From Christensenella sp. UBA5327 (GTDB lineage Bacteria; Bacillota; Clostridia; Christensenellales; Aristaeellaceae): 64,000 nucleotides of DNA. A program made the translations under genes and the position numbers. Positions 15,909 to 25,440 of this stretch are shown here, piece by piece (position 1 is the first letter of the stretch; each line of letters starts with the position of its first letter). Location: the NCBI GenBank assembly GCA_002411105.1, contig DHQX01000036.1, positions 24,820 to 88,819 of the forward strand, written 5' to 3'. The notes below the pieces were generated by a model. That model searched no databases, was not told the DNA's origin, and was given only the letters and a program-made list of their open reading frames with translations.

Positions 15909-18356
15909 ATGAAGAAAAGCGGCAAGCAGACATTTGAAGAGCGCCTGGATGAGGTGATCCAGGCATCACTGGAAGAGGTCATGTCAAAGAGCATGATGCC
16001 CTATGCGGAGCATGTGATCCTTGAGCGGGCGCTGCCCCGGGTGGAGGATGGCCTCAAGCCCGTGCAGCGGCGCATCCTGTTCACCATGCATGAATTGGGG
16101 CTGACCCCTGACAAACCTCACCGCAAATGCGCCCGCATCGTGGGAGACTGCCTGGGCAAGTATCATCCCCACGGGGAGAGCTCGGTGTATGACGCCCTGG
16201 TGCGCATGGCCCAGCCCTTCTCCATGCGGGGGATGCTGGTGGACGGCCACGGCAACTTCGGCTCCATCGACGGCGACACGGCAGCTGCCATGCGCTATAC
16301 CGAGGCCCGCATGGCGCCCCTGGCAACGGAAATGCTGCGGGATATCCAGAAGGACACCGTCCCCTTCCACCTGAACTTTGATGACACCATGAAGGAACCG
16401 GATCTCCTGCCGGCCCGATATCCCAACATGCTGGTCAATGGCGCCACCGGCATCGCCGTGGGCCTGGCCACCAACATCCCGCCCCACAACTTGAAAGAGG
16501 TGGTGCTGGCCACCATCCGTCTGATCGATAAGCCAGACACTGACCTTGACAGCCTCATGAAAATCATCCCGGCACCGGACTTCCCCACTGGGGGCATCCT
16601 CCTGGACACACCCGAGATCAGAGAGGCCTTTGAAACCGGACGGGGAAAACTCCAGCTCAGGGCCCGGGTGCATATTGAGCCGGGCAAGGCGGGCAGGCAC
16701 CTGCTGTGCATCACCGAGGTGCCCTACCAGGTGAACAAAGCCCAGCTGCTGGAGAGGATCCTGGCTCTATCCGAGGCCCGGAAGGCTGCCCTTGGCAGCA
16801 TTTATGACATCCGGGACGAGTCCGACCGGACCGGCATGCGGGCGGTGATTGAGATCAAGAAAGACGCTGACCCGGAGGCTGTGCTGGCCTATCTCTTCAG
16901 GTACAGCGACCTTCAGTCCACAGTGGGCATGAACATGGTGGCCATCGCCCAGGGAAGGCCCGTGCAGATGGGGCTGATCGAGGCGCTGAAGCACTACATC
17001 GCCCACCAGCGGGACGTGGTGACACGCCGCACCCGCTATGAGCTGGACCAGGCGGAGCAGAAGGCCCACATCCTGGAGGGGCTGATTATCGCCGTTGACA
17101 ACCTGGACGAGGTGATCAAGCTCATCCGCACCGCTCAGAACGTGAAACAGGCAAAAGAAGGGCTGATGGCGCGCTTCAGCCTGAGCGATGTCCAGGCCCA
17201 GGCCATCCTGGATCTGCGGCTGCAGCGGCTCACCGGCCTTGAGATCCTCACCCTGCGCAAGGAGCATGAAGCGATCCAGAAGCTGGTCAAAAAGCTGCGC
17301 GCTATCCTGGGCGATGAAAAGCTGCTCATGAACCTCATCAAAGAGGAACTGCAGGAGATCGCCGACAAATACGGTGACCCGCGGCGCACGGAAATCCAGA
17401 AGGTGGATGAGGCGGCGGATGACCTGCCGCTACCCCTTGATATCCCGGTGCCGGAGGAGGCGGTGGTCATTCTCACTAGGGGCGGGCAGCTGCGCCGGCT
17501 GTCTCCCAGGGCCTATGAAAAGATGGAGTTGCCCGAATCAAGCGCAGAGATGCCCCGGGATGTCTTCAACACCATGACCGACCACACCCTGCTGTTTTTC
17601 ACCCAGCTTGGAAACTGCTATCAGCTGCCCGTACACCAGCTGGAGGAGCAGACCCGGGCCCGGGACCGGGGGACGCTGCTGGCCGGCGTGTTGAACGGGC
17701 TTGAAGATGGGGAGCAGTGCGTCTCAGTCATCGATCTGGGGAGTGAGACGGACCGGGACATGCCTGATCTGTTTTTCTTCACCCGCCTGGGCATGGTAAA
17801 ACGCAGCCTGGCGGAGGAATACCGGGTGCGCCGGGGCAAAATCGCCGCCATCAAGCTGGGCAAGGGAGATGAATTGATCACGGTGTGCCAGCCCCTGGCC
17901 AGCGACGACCTGTTTCTGATCACCCACCAGGGCATGATCATCCGCTTTGTCCAGGATGAAGTGCCGGTGATGGGCCGGGTGACCGGCGGCGTGCGCGCGA
18001 TGAAGCTCAACCCCAGAGACAGGGTCCGGTGGACTGGCGGCATAGGCGACGACTGCGCCCTGATCATCGCCAGCGAACGCGGCTTTATGAAGCGGGTGCC
18101 TGGCAACATCGTGGACAGCCAGAAACGGGCCGGAAAGGGCGTGCACAGCTTCTACTTCAACAAAAACGGCAGCAATGGCTCCTATGTGGCAGCCATCGCC
18201 TGCCTGAAAACCCCCCGCAGTTTCACCGTGGAAACCACCCAAGGCCAGCTGGTGCCGCTTGCCAGCGAGGAGATCGTGAGCCAAACCCTCACCGAGCGGG
18301 GCAAACCCTACGTGATGGCGGTGATGGACGACGTGGTGAGCGACATCATCCTCTGA
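15909..18356 (+). CDS. parC: Type IIA topoisomerase subunit A, ParC-like
   Basis: DNA-cleaving subunit, 815 residues. The winged-helix active site contains [31 protein letters not shown] and the catalytic tyrosine in [10 protein letters not shown] (Tyr130). The quinolone-region serine and aspartate (HGESSVYD) are both present, so no resistance change is seen. The coiled coil and gate follow (about 370-480) and then a beta-pinwheel C-terminal domain. A QRRGGKG-type GyrA box, needed for negative supercoiling by gyrase, is absent from the expected place between the first two blades (around residues 535-550), supporting topoisomerase IV. SD GAGGG overlaps the parE stop, so translation is coupled. 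Confidence 0.85.
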   Translation: MKKSGKQTFEERLDEVIQASLEEVMSKSMMPYAEHVILERALPRVEDGLKPVQRRILFTMHELGLTPDKPHRKCARIVGDCLGKYHPHGESSVYDALVRMAQPFSMRGMLVDGHGNFGSIDGDTAAAMRYTEARMAPLATEMLRDIQKDTVPFHLNFDDTMKEPDLLPARYPNMLVNGATGIAVGLATNIPPHNLKEVVLATIRLIDKPDTDLDSLMKIIPAPDFPTGGILLDTPEIREAFETGRGKLQLRARVHIEPGKAGRHLLCITEVPYQVNKAQLLERILALSEARKAALGSIYDIRDESDRTGMRAVIEIKKDADPEAVLAYLFRYSDLQSTVGMNMVAIAQGRPVQMGLIEALKHYIAHQRDVVTRRTRYELDQAEQKAHILEGLIIAVDNLDEVIKLIRTAQNVKQAKEGLMARFSLSDVQAQAILDLRLQRLTGLEILTLRKEHEAIQKLVKKLRAILGDEKLLMNLIKEELQEIADKYGDPRRTEIQKVDEAADDLPLPLDIPVPEEAVVILTRGGQLRRLSPRAYEKMELPESSAEMPRDVFNTMTDHTLLFFTQLGNCYQLPVHQLEEQTRARDRGTLLAGVLNGLEDGEQCVSVIDLGSETDRDMPDLFFFTRLGMVKRSLAEEYRVRRGKIAAIKLGKGDELITVCQPLASDDLFLITHQGMIIRFVQDEVPVMGRVTGGVRAMKLNPRDRVRWTGGIGDDCALIIASERGFMKRVPGNIVDSQKRAGKGVHSFYFNKNGSNGSYVAAIACLKTPRSFTVETTQGQLVPLASEEIVSQTLTERGKPYVMAVMDDVVSDIIL

Positions 18357-18366
18357 CCGCGTTTCC

Positions 18367-18395
18367 TTGACACCCTCCGGGGCTGTCAGTACAAT
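18367..18395 (+). promoter_or_regulatory. Promoter of the DUF2232-rplI-dnaB-yhaM operon
   Basis: TTGACA (18367-18372), 17-base spacer, TACAAT (18390-18395), about 30 bases before the first gene. Confidence 0.85.
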
Positions 18396-18427
18396 GGTTT
18401 AATCCATAAAGCAAGAAAGGCAAAGAG

Positions 18428-19495
18428 ATGACCGGCATCAGGGCAATGACCAACCCCAAGCGCGCGCTCATTCTGCTGGCTGTGCTGGCAGGGCTTGTGT
18501 TTGCGCTCTCCTCAATGCCATTGGCGTCGCTCTATTTCATCTCATTCGGGCTGATCCTTTTTCCCCTGGCCAGCATGGTGGTTTCCGCGGTGGGCGGCTG
18601 GCTGGCCCTGGCAGCCGCGGGTGCCGTCGTCGCCTGGGGCGCCCAGCGCCTGTTTGGGGCGCCGGGCCTGATGGTGCTGATCTATATGCTGCCAGCCGGC
18701 ATGGCGCTATTGGCCTGTATCCAGTTCAGGCTGCCCTTTTTCAAATCCGTGCTGGTGGTGCTGGCGGCATTCATGCTGAGCGTCCTGGCGCTTTATCTGC
18801 TGCTGCAACGGGCCACAGGCGCCATTTTCCCCTATGCCGCGCAGGCCGCGGTGAACGGGCTTGACCAGATGCCCCTGCGGGACATCCTGCTCAACAACCT
18901 CTGGAAAAGCGGCTTGCTCTCCCATGGACAGCCCAGCGGCACCCAGGTGTTTATTGAGGATGCCCGGGGCTGGACCTTCACCCCGGAGGTGCTGCAGGAA
19001 TTCTACAAGCAGATCACCGTCCGGATCCAAGGGCTGCTCCAGTCTGTGTTCCAGGGGCTGCTCACCAGCTTTGGCATCTACATGGCAGCGCTGGGCAGCT
19101 ATATGGCCATCGGCCTTGCAAAAACCGCCCTGCCCGATCCAGCCCCTGATCTGGGCATGCCGCCCTTTCAGGACTGGTATATCCCCAAAGCCATCGGGCA
19201 GAAGCTTTGGGTGCTGGCAGCCGGGTATCTCCTGATGCTGCTTGGTACCATGCCGGTCATGCAATTGGCAGGCGGGCTGATGTTCAATGTGTTTTACGCC
19301 CTGTATGTGCTCCAGGGCCTGGCGGTGATAGATCACAGGCTCAGCCTGGGTAGCCTCAACCCCTGGCTCAAACGGCTGCTTCTGGTGCTTTTGTTTGTCA
19401 TTCTGCAGCCGCTTCTGGTCTTTATGGGCATCATCGATCAGGCGCGGGACACGCGTGGATTACGCAAGGAAAACCGGGAAACCGGAGAAGAATAA
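18428..19495 (+). CDS. DUF2232 (YybS-like) integral membrane protein
   Basis: The 355-residue product has about eight hydrophobic helices, including [24 protein letters not shown] at the start, a cluster at 40-135, and the C-terminal pair [24 protein letters not shown] and [19 protein letters not shown]. Position directly upstream of rplI and dnaB is the conserved place of DUF2232/YybS proteins in Bacillota. Between it and rplI most relatives carry gdpP, a c-di-AMP phosphodiesterase; here rplI follows after only 14 bases, so gdpP is missing from the cluster. Function of the family is unknown; a transporter-like or ECF-S-like fold has been suggested for it. Confidence 0.75.
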   Translation: MTGIRAMTNPKRALILLAVLAGLVFALSSMPLASLYFISFGLILFPLASMVVSAVGGWLALAAAGAVVAWGAQRLFGAPGLMVLIYMLPAGMALLACIQFRLPFFKSVLVVLAAFMLSVLALYLLLQRATGAIFPYAAQAAVNGLDQMPLRDILLNNLWKSGLLSHGQPSGTQVFIEDARGWTFTPEVLQEFYKQITVRIQGLLQSVFQGLLTSFGIYMAALGSYMAIGLAKTALPDPAPDLGMPPFQDWYIPKAIGQKLWVLAAGYLLMLLGTMPVMQLAGGLMFNVFYALYVLQGLAVIDHRLSLGSLNPWLKRLLLVLLFVILQPLLVFMGIIDQARDTRGLRKENRETGEE

Positions 19496-19509
19496 AGGAG
19501 GTTTCCAGC

Positions 19510-19959
19510 ATGAAAGTGATTTTGCTTCAGGACGTTCCGGGTGCCGGCAAGAAAAACCAAATCGTCAACGTATCAGACGGCTATGCCCGCAACTATCTTT
19601 TCCCCCGCAAGTGGGCCATGGAAGCGACGCCCAGCGCCGTGAAGGAGGTGGAGCGCCGCAATGAGAAGGAGCGCGCCGAGGAGGCGGCCCGGGTGAAGGA
19701 AGCGGAGGAACTGGCCCGCGAGATCAACGGAAAAACCGTTGAGATCAAGGCGAAGAGCGGCGAAAAAGGCCGGCTTTACGGCAGCGTGACCGTGCAGGAG
19801 GTGGCGGAAGCCCTCCACGCCCAGCATCAGGTGGAGGTGGACAAGCGCAAGATCGAGCTGTCCGAGCCCATCCGTAGCCTGGGTGAGGTGCAGGCCACCA
19901 TTTCGCTTTACACCGGGGTCAAGGCCATGATGACCATCAAGATCCTCCCCATGGCTTAG
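19510..19959 (+). CDS. rplI: Ribosomal protein L9
   Basis: 23S rRNA-binding protein of the 50S L1 stalk base. The N-terminal domain has the family sequence [15 protein letters not shown] and [16 protein letters not shown] (residues 24-39), followed by the long charged connecting helix (about 43-75) and a C-terminal domain ending in IKILPMA. Length 149 is normal. It has a strong SD AAAGGAGG and sits between DUF2232 and dnaB, as in other Bacillota. Confidence 0.97.
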   Translation: MKVILLQDVPGAGKKNQIVNVSDGYARNYLFPRKWAMEATPSAVKEVERRNEKERAEEAARVKEAEELAREINGKTVEIKAKSGEKGRLYGSVTVQEVAEALHAQHQVEVDKRKIELSEPIRSLGEVQATISLYTGVKAMMTIKILPMA

Positions 19960-19969
19960 TGAGCAGCTT

Positions 19970-21355
19970 ATGAGCATGGAGCAGGCAAGGGCCATTGCGG
20001 CCTTGGGGGATGATCATCTGCGCATTCCGCCCCAAAGCATGGAGGCGGAGCAATCGGTACTGGGCGCGGCGCTGCAGGAGCCGGGGGCGCTCACCCTGGT
20101 GATGGAGGCGGTGGGGGCTGATGACTTCTACTATCCCCAGCACGCGGTGATCTTCAGGGCGATGCAGGCGCTGTTCGGCCAGTCCCGGGCAGTGGACCTG
20201 GTGACGATGGACGCGGAGCTCAAGCGCACCGGTGCGCTGTCCGGGGTGGGCGGCACGGAATACCTCATTGAGCTGATCCGCTTTGTGCCCACCACCGCAC
20301 ACCTCAAGCACTATCTTGACATTGTGCTTGAAAAGGCAACGCTGAGAAAGCTCATCTCCGCCTCCAGCGAGATCACCCAGGTCTGCTTTGAGGAGAAGTT
20401 CTCCCTGGAGGAAACGCTGCTGTTTGCTGAGAAGGCTATCTTCGACATCGTCATGAAGCGCACTGGCGCCCAGCAGCTGACCCCCATCCGGGAAGTCATC
20501 AAGGGCACCCTGGCGCAGATTGAGGAACTGGTGCGCAACAAGGGCAAGATCAACGGCGTGCCCACCGGCTTTGTCATGCTTGACAGGCTGCTCACCGGGC
20601 TGCACGCGGGTGAGCTGGTGCTGGTGGGCGCCCGCCCCAGCATGGGCAAAACCAGCTTTGCCATGAACATCGCCTCCTATGCTGCCCACCACGGCAAATC
20701 CGTGGCGGTGTTCAGCCTGGAGATGCCCAAGGAGCAGCTGGCCATGCGCATGCTCTGCGGCGATGCCAGGGTCAACATGCAGCGCATCCGCTCGGGCACG
20801 CTGTCGGACAAAGACTGGGAAAAGCTGGCCGCCGCGCTCTCCCCGCTGTCTGAAACCAAGATGTACCTGGACGACAGCTCCTCCCTCACCCCAGCCCAGC
20901 TGCGCAGCCGCTGCCGGCGCCAGATGATGGAGCGAGGGCTTGACCTGATCGTGGTTGACTATATGCAGCTGATGACCGCCGATGGCCGGGTGGAAAACCG
21001 CCAGCTTGAGGTGAGCGAAATTTCCCGAAAGCTCAAGGGCATAGCGCTTGAGCTGAAGGTGCCCTTGCTGGCCTGTGCCCAGCTCTCCCGTGCCAATGTG
21101 AAACGAACCGGCAGCATCCGGCCCGTGCTCTCTGATCTGCGCGACTCCGGCTCCATTGAGCAGGATGCCGACGTGGTGATGTTCCTGCACCGCCCCTATT
21201 ATTACAACAAGGAAGAGGATGTGGACCCCAGCGAGGCTGAGGTCATCGTGGCCAAGCAGCGCAACGGCCCCCTTGACACCATTCGCCTCAACTGGAACGA
21301 GGACTTCACCCTCTTTGAGAACCGGTATGACCAACCGACAGGAGACCGAGAATGA
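19970..21355 (+). CDS. dnaB: Replicative DNA helicase DnaB
   Basis: Hexameric 5'-3' helicase of the replication fork. The N-terminal helical domain (PPQSMEAEQSVLGAAL, about residues 22-37) is followed by the linker and the RecA-like domain, with Walker A GARPSMGKTS near 221-230, Walker B LIVVDYMQLM near 320, and SDLRDSGSIEQDADVVMFLHR (switch and arginine region). Length 461 fits. It starts 10 bases after rplI and overlaps the yhaM gene by four bases. Confidence 0.97.
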   Translation: MSMEQARAIAALGDDHLRIPPQSMEAEQSVLGAALQEPGALTLVMEAVGADDFYYPQHAVIFRAMQALFGQSRAVDLVTMDAELKRTGALSGVGGTEYLIELIRFVPTTAHLKHYLDIVLEKATLRKLISASSEITQVCFEEKFSLEETLLFAEKAIFDIVMKRTGAQQLTPIREVIKGTLAQIEELVRNKGKINGVPTGFVMLDRLLTGLHAGELVLVGARPSMGKTSFAMNIASYAAHHGKSVAVFSLEMPKEQLAMRMLCGDARVNMQRIRSGTLSDKDWEKLAAALSPLSETKMYLDDSSSLTPAQLRSRCRRQMMERGLDLIVVDYMQLMTADGRVENRQLEVSEISRKLKGIALELKVPLLACAQLSRANVKRTGSIRPVLSDLRDSGSIEQDADVVMFLHRPYYYNKEEDVDPSEAEVIVAKQRNGPLDTIRLNWNEDFTLFENRYDQPTGDRE

Positions 21356-22398
21356 ACCAAACCAAAGTAAACCAGCTGATGAAGGACGAGCGCTTTGAGG
21401 GTTTTCTGCTTGTGAAATCCTCTGAAAAGCGCATGAACAAGAACAACGAACCCTATCTTGATATCACCTTGTCCGACAACACCGGGGATATCAACGCCAA
21501 GGTGTGGAACTGTGATGACACACCCCCGCCGCCGGGGAAAGTGCTGAAGGTGCGCGGCAGCGTCACCGAATACAACAAACGCCTGCAGTTCAAGATTGAC
21601 CGCTACCGGGAGCCGGGCGAGCAGGATGAATATGATCTCTCAGCCCTGGTGGCGGCAGCCCCCAGGCCTTCGGATGAGATGTTTGAGGAGATCCAGGCAG
21701 TGATCGAAGGGATGGAAAACCCGGTGGTCAAGGCCATCACCACGGAAATGGTGCGGCGGGCCGGCGAAAAGCTGCACTACTACCCCGCCGCCCAGAGCAT
21801 GCACCATGCCGAGCGCAGCGGGCTGCTGCACCACCTGACCGACATGATCCGGGTGGCCCAGGCCATCCTGCCCTGCTATCCTTATCTGGACGGTGACCTG
21901 CTATTGGCAGGCATCATCCTCCATGACCTGGGCAAGCTCACCGAGATGGTGTCAGATACCCTGGGCAACGTGAGCGAGTATTCCAAGGAAGGCCTGCTGC
22001 TGGGGCATCTGGTGACAGGCGTAGCTGAGGTCAGGGATGCGGCAAAGGCCCTTGGCTACCCAGCGGATGAAGAATACGCGCTGCTGCTTGAGCACATGAT
22101 CATCAGCCATCACGGAGTGCCGGAATATGGCAGCCCCCGCAAACCCTCCTTCCCTGAGGCGGAGGTGCTCAGCCAGCTGGATGACCTGGACGCAAAGCTC
22201 AATGAGATGCAGACCGCGCTTAAGCGCACCCGCCAGGGTGAATTCAGCGACCGGGTGTTTGCCCTTGACCGGCGCGTGTACCACCCCCGTTATTTCAACG
22301 AGGAGGACGCTTTTTCTGATGATATTGCCCCCAATCCCGCGGAGGACGAGGGTGACAGGGGTTTTGACGCGGACAGCGCCTATCAGCGGCTGCTGTAA
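21352..22398 (+). CDS. yhaM: 3'-5' exoribonuclease of the YhaM family (OB fold + HD domain)
   Basis: Single-strand 3'-5' exonuclease related to B. subtilis YhaM and S. aureus Cbf1. An N-terminal OB-fold nucleic-acid-binding domain (DITLSDNTGDINAKVWN and VRGSVTEYNKRLQFKID, residues 35-85) precedes an HD metal-dependent nuclease domain with SGLLHHLTDMIRVA, GIILHDLGKLTEM (His-Asp pair near residue 190) and a later EHMIISHHG segment. Length 348 is usual. Overlap of ATGA with dnaB shows translational coupling to the replicative helicase, which is less usual and fits a role in DNA as well as RNA metabolism. Confidence 0.9.
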   Translation: MNQTKVNQLMKDERFEGFLLVKSSEKRMNKNNEPYLDITLSDNTGDINAKVWNCDDTPPPPGKVLKVRGSVTEYNKRLQFKIDRYREPGEQDEYDLSALVAAAPRPSDEMFEEIQAVIEGMENPVVKAITTEMVRRAGEKLHYYPAAQSMHHAERSGLLHHLTDMIRVAQAILPCYPYLDGDLLLAGIILHDLGKLTEMVSDTLGNVSEYSKEGLLLGHLVTGVAEVRDAAKALGYPADEEYALLLEHMIISHHGVPEYGSPRKPSFPEAEVLSQLDDLDAKLNEMQTALKRTRQGEFSDRVFALDRRVYHPRYFNEEDAFSDDIAPNPAEDEGDRGFDADSAYQRLL

Positions 22399-22424
22399 CA
22401 AATGGAGCGACCAGCTGAATACGC

Positions 22425-22453
22425 TTGACGTCTGCTGATTAAATTGTTACAAT
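22425..22453 (+). promoter_or_regulatory. Promoter of the lipoprotein gene
   Basis: TTGACG (22425-22430), 17-base spacer, TACAAT (22448-22453). Confidence 0.8.
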
Positions 22454-22501
22454 AGTTTTAAGCAAACTCGCACTTATCCCAATGGACGGAGGATGTGTCA
22501 C

Positions 22502-23299
22502 ATGAATAAACGGCTTATGATCATCGTCATCATCCTGGCGGCGCTGATGCTGACTGCCTGCCAGCCGGGGGGCGGCACACCTGCCGCTGATCAGAACACC
22601 CCCACCCCGACGCCTGCCGCGCAGCCTAACCCCCTGGAGGTGCCCACAGAGGCCCCGGCCATCGAAGGCCTGCCGGAAGGCTATGACCCGGCCTCTGAGG
22701 AGGATGCGGGCATGATCACCGCTGATACCCAGGTGGATGAGCTGGGCGTGCCGCTATATGCCGGCGCCACCCCCATCCCCCTTGACCCCATTGATATGCC
22801 CACCCCCACCCCGCGCCAGGCGCTCACCTTTACCTTCGCTAGCTATACCGCCAGCAAACTTGGCCTCACCTTTGAGTCAGTTGCCGGCTACAATGTGGAT
22901 GACAGCCAGCCTGACACCTTTATCCTGACTGAGCCTGCCGAGCAGCAAAAGGATAATGTCACCGTGCAGTTTATCCTGCAGCAGTCCACTGTCACCGCCA
23001 ACTTCAGCCAGAACAACATCAAACAGGATGTGCGCACCTATGTCACCGACCTGGGTAAAGTCAACTACAAGGACTGGCGGCTGTATGACACCGCAGAGCG
23101 CACGCTGATGGGAAAACAAGGCTACTATGTCAACTATCGGGGCGTGATGCATGACGACACCGTGGTGCGCGGGCGCGTGCACATGGCCCTCATGGACAAC
23201 AACAAACTGCTGATGCTGCACTTCGTGTGTCCCGCCAACTTCAACTCCGACTATACCAAGGTCTATGGCCACATCAGGGACACGCTGAAAGCCATATAA
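22502..23299 (+). CDS. Lipoprotein of unknown function
   Basis: The 265-residue product has a lipoprotein signal: MNKRLMIIVIILAALMLTAC with a lipobox LTAC at Cys20. A Thr/Pro/Ala-rich spacer follows (about 21-110, with repeated PTPTP and PAAQPNPLEVP-type segments), then a globular domain of about 150 residues. That domain starts at LTFTFASYTASKLGLTFESVAGY and has an alternating strand pattern (VTVQFILQQSTVTANF, KQGYYVNYRGVMH, KLLMLHFVCPA), loosely like PsbP/DUF1795 folds, but I cannot assign a family. The ATG at 22502 is preferred to 22493 because the GGAGG directly abuts the latter. Single-gene unit with its own promoter and terminator. Confidence 0.7.
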   Translation: MNKRLMIIVIILAALMLTACQPGGGTPAADQNTPTPTPAAQPNPLEVPTEAPAIEGLPEGYDPASEEDAGMITADTQVDELGVPLYAGATPIPLDPIDMPTPTPRQALTFTFASYTASKLGLTFESVAGYNVDDSQPDTFILTEPAEQQKDNVTVQFILQQSTVTANFSQNNIKQDVRTYVTDLGKVNYKDWRLYDTAERTLMGKQGYYVNYRGVMHDDTVVRGRVHMALMDNNKLLMLHFVCPANFNSDYTKVYGHIRDTLKAI

Positions 23300-23317
23300 A
23301 CCCTTTCAATCAAATCG

Positions 23318-23349
23318 GCCGCCGCGTTAATCGCGACGGCTGTTTTCTT
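23318..23349 (+). terminator. Terminator of the lipoprotein gene
   Basis: GCCGCCGCG and CGCGACGGC form a stem with one mismatch around TTAAT, followed by TGTTTTCTTC. It overlaps the last codons of the converging scpB gene. Confidence 0.65.
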
Positions 23350-23926
23350 CTGTCTGTTCGGTCTGGATGTAGTCATCTGACAGCTGGTCCTCGTCCAGGA
23401 AGGAGGTCTGCTCATCCACCGCGGGGATTTCTGGCAGTTCCTTCAGGCTGCGCAGCCCAAAATGGGAGAGAAACTGCTCCGTTGTGCCATAGAGAATGGG
23501 CCGGCCCAAGGTGTCTTTGCGGCCCACTTCACGCACCATACGTTTGCTGACCAGGGACTGGATGGCATAATCGCTCCCCACCCCGCGGATGGCTTCAATC
23601 TCCATACGGGTCACCGGCTGTTTATAGGCGATGATGGAAAGGGTTTCAAGGGCTGACTGGCCAAGGGAGGGGCGCTGGATGGGCTGGAGCACCCGCTCAA
23701 TCTCGGGGGCATAGTCAGCTTTGGTAGTCAGCTGAATCCTGTCCCCAAAGCGCTTGATGGAAAGGCCACGGTCACGGCTGTGATACAGCGCTTCAAGAGC
23801 GTCCAGGGCTTGATCGACCTGGTCATCTGACAGCTCAAGGGCCGCGGCGATGTCAGCCGGGCTGACAGCCTCTCCCACCACAAACAATATGGCCTCAATG
23901 ATCCCCGCTAGTCTTTCATCCTGCAT
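23327..23926 (-). CDS. scpB: Segregation and condensation protein B
   Basis: Winged-helix partner of the SMC-ScpA condensin ring that organises the chromosome. The 199 residues show EAILFVVGEAVSPADIAAAL (first wing-helix domain, 9-28), QSALETLSIIAYKQPVTRMEIEAIRG (second domain; cited in parts) and GRPILYGTTEQFLSHFGL, all family hallmarks. The C-terminal 25 residues are acidic. The ATG at 23926 lies inside the end of scpA (11-base overlap), so the two are translationally coupled. It is the last gene of the long leftward operon. Confidence 0.95.
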   Translation of the reverse strand: MQDERLAGIIEAILFVVGEAVSPADIAAALELSDDQVDQALDALEALYHSRDRGLSIKRFGDRIQLTTKADYAPEIERVLQPIQRPSLGQSALETLSIIAYKQPVTRMEIEAIRGVGSDYAIQSLVSKRMVREVGRKDTLGRPILYGTTEQFLSHFGLRSLKELPEIPAVDEQTSFLDEDQLSDDYIQTEQTEENSRRD

Positions 23927-24662
23927 CGTCCATCTCTTTTCTGCGCCCCACATACAGCGTGATATCCTCATAGTTGGCGTCCTGCCGGGCCCAGGCCTTG
24001 CCCTGCTTCATCAACTCCAGCATCGCCAGAAACACCGTCACCACCTCATCCCGGGAGGCACGGCGGCTGATGAGCCCGGAGAACTTGAGCGGTGTTTTTC
24101 TGGGCTGCTTGAGAATCATCGCCATGCAGGCGGACACGGAAAAACGCTCCGCTTCAATCTGCCGCTCGGGCTCCCCCGCCAGCTCATACTGCTCCCTGGC
24201 GCGCTGGCTCACCTTGATGAAAGCCTTGATCAGCCCCTCCAGGGTGAGGCCGGATATCTCAAACTCCGGCTGCGGCAGGGGGAATTCATCGGGCAGCTTG
24301 CTGAAGGCCTTGGACGCTTCCTCCTCATATGCCTGCATCTCCAGGGAAATTTGCTTGAATTGAGCGTATTCCTCCAGCTGCTGGATCAGCAGCGCCTCGG
24401 GCGTCTCCTCGTCCTCAGGCATCTGGGGCGGTGCCGGAAGCATGGCACGGCTTTTGATCTCAAGCAGCGTAGCCGCCATGGTCACAAAGCTGCTGGCCTC
24501 ATCCATATCCAGCTCCCCCGCCTCCTGCACGATGCGGATATACTGATCGGTGACCTCGGATACGAAGATGTCCTTGATGTCGATCTTCGCCCGCCCGATC
24601 AGGTGAAGCAGCAGGTCAAGCGGACCTTCAAACTGGTTGAGATGGATGTGGATGGTGCTCAT
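23916..24662 (-). CDS. scpA: Segregation and condensation protein A
   Basis: Kleisin subunit that bridges the SMC heads. The N-terminus HLNQFEGPLDLLLHLIGRAK (residues 7-26) and DIFVSEVTDQYI are diagnostic, as is TMAATLLEIKSRAMLP near residues 60-76; the C-terminal winged helix spans about 170-240. Length 248 is normal. I choose the ATG at 24662, four bases after the upstream stop; a longer frame to 24719 encodes Arg/Phe-rich non-conserved sequence. The gene follows the M50 protease gene as in many Clostridia. Confidence 0.95.
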   Translation of the reverse strand: MSTIHIHLNQFEGPLDLLLHLIGRAKIDIKDIFVSEVTDQYIRIVQEAGELDMDEASSFVTMAATLLEIKSRAMLPAPPQMPEDEETPEALLIQQLEEYAQFKQISLEMQAYEEEASKAFSKLPDEFPLPQPEFEISGLTLEGLIKAFIKVSQRAREQYELAGEPERQIEAERFSVSACMAMILKQPRKTPLKFSGLISRRASRDEVVTVFLAMLELMKQGKAWARQDANYEDITLYVGRRKEMDDAG

Positions 24663-24666
24663 CGGC

Positions 24667-25440
24667 TTAAAGCGGAAAAACCGCGAGGAAAAGCGGCAGA
24701 ATGGCGCCCTGGATGGCATAGATCGCCTTTGAAATCCAGTTGCCGATGAAGTTGGTGGACAGCAAAAGGATGATCAGCCCCAACTGGGCGATGCGGAAAC
24801 CTTTGCCGCTGATATTGAGGTTGCCCTTGAAAAAGATGTCGTTCACCACGTGAAAACCATCCAGCGGCGGGATGGGGAGCAAGTTGAACAGCCCCATGCC
24901 CAGGTTGACGAGGGCCAACTGAAACAAAAACCGCTGCACATGGAGCAGCCAGGGCAGCTCAAGGGCGGGCAAAAGCGCCTCTGCCAGCCGGGGGTAGAGC
25001 TGAAGCGCAAAACCATCTGCCTGAAAATTCAAAAAGAAAGCAGCCCCCACCTGGGAGAGCGCCGCAGGGGAATAAAGAAAACGGCCCAGCAGCACACTCA
25101 GCAGTGTCGCCACCAGAAACAGCGCGAAATTGGTGGTTACCCCGGCCAGGGACACCAGCAGGTCATTCCAGCGGCGGTTGTGAAAACGGTGCGGGTTGAC
25201 AGGCACAGGCTTGGCCCAGCCGATGCCGAAGAGAAACATGCCGATGGTGCCCATCAGGTCCAGGTGATGAAGGGGGTTGAGGGACAGCCGCCCCATGTCC
25301 CGGGCGGTGGTGTCCCCGCTTTTGAGCGCCGTGTAACCGTGCGCCAACTCATGCAGGGTGATCGCCAGCAGCACCGCCGGCGCCCGGTAGAGCATAAACT
25401 GCAGGAAGCCCCAGGGATCCTGCTGCAGCCAATCAAGCAC
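24667..25440 (-). CDS. Site-2 protease family (M50) membrane metalloprotease
   Basis: Polytopic membrane zinc protease of 257 residues, of the type commonly found next to scpA. The zinc motif HELAH (His30, Glu31, His34) sits in the first long helix and the third ligand in NLLPIPPLDG (Asp194), so the active site is complete. About five to six hydrophobic segments are visible; no PDZ domain is present. Translation begins at a GTG. The substrate is unknown; S2P proteins release membrane-tethered regulators or signal peptides. It overlaps the TPR gene stop by eight bases. Confidence 0.9.
   Translation of the reverse strand: MLDWLQQDPWGFLQFMLYRAPAVLLAITLHELAHGYTALKSGDTTARDMGRLSLNPLHHLDLMGTIGMFLFGIGWAKPVPVNPHRFHNRRWNDLLVSLAGVTTNFALFLVATLLSVLLGRFLYSPAALSQVGAAFFLNFQADGFALQLYPRLAEALLPALELPWLLHVQRFLFQLALVNLGMGLFNLLPIPPLDGFHVVNDIFFKGNLNISGKGFRIAQLGLIILLLSTNFIGNWISKAIYAIQGAILPLFLAVFPL

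Noticed and set aside
19937..21334. 465-codon open frame on the - strand
   Set aside because: Complete overlap with dnaB, whose motifs are intact; the antisense product is His/Gly/Val-rich low-information sequence.
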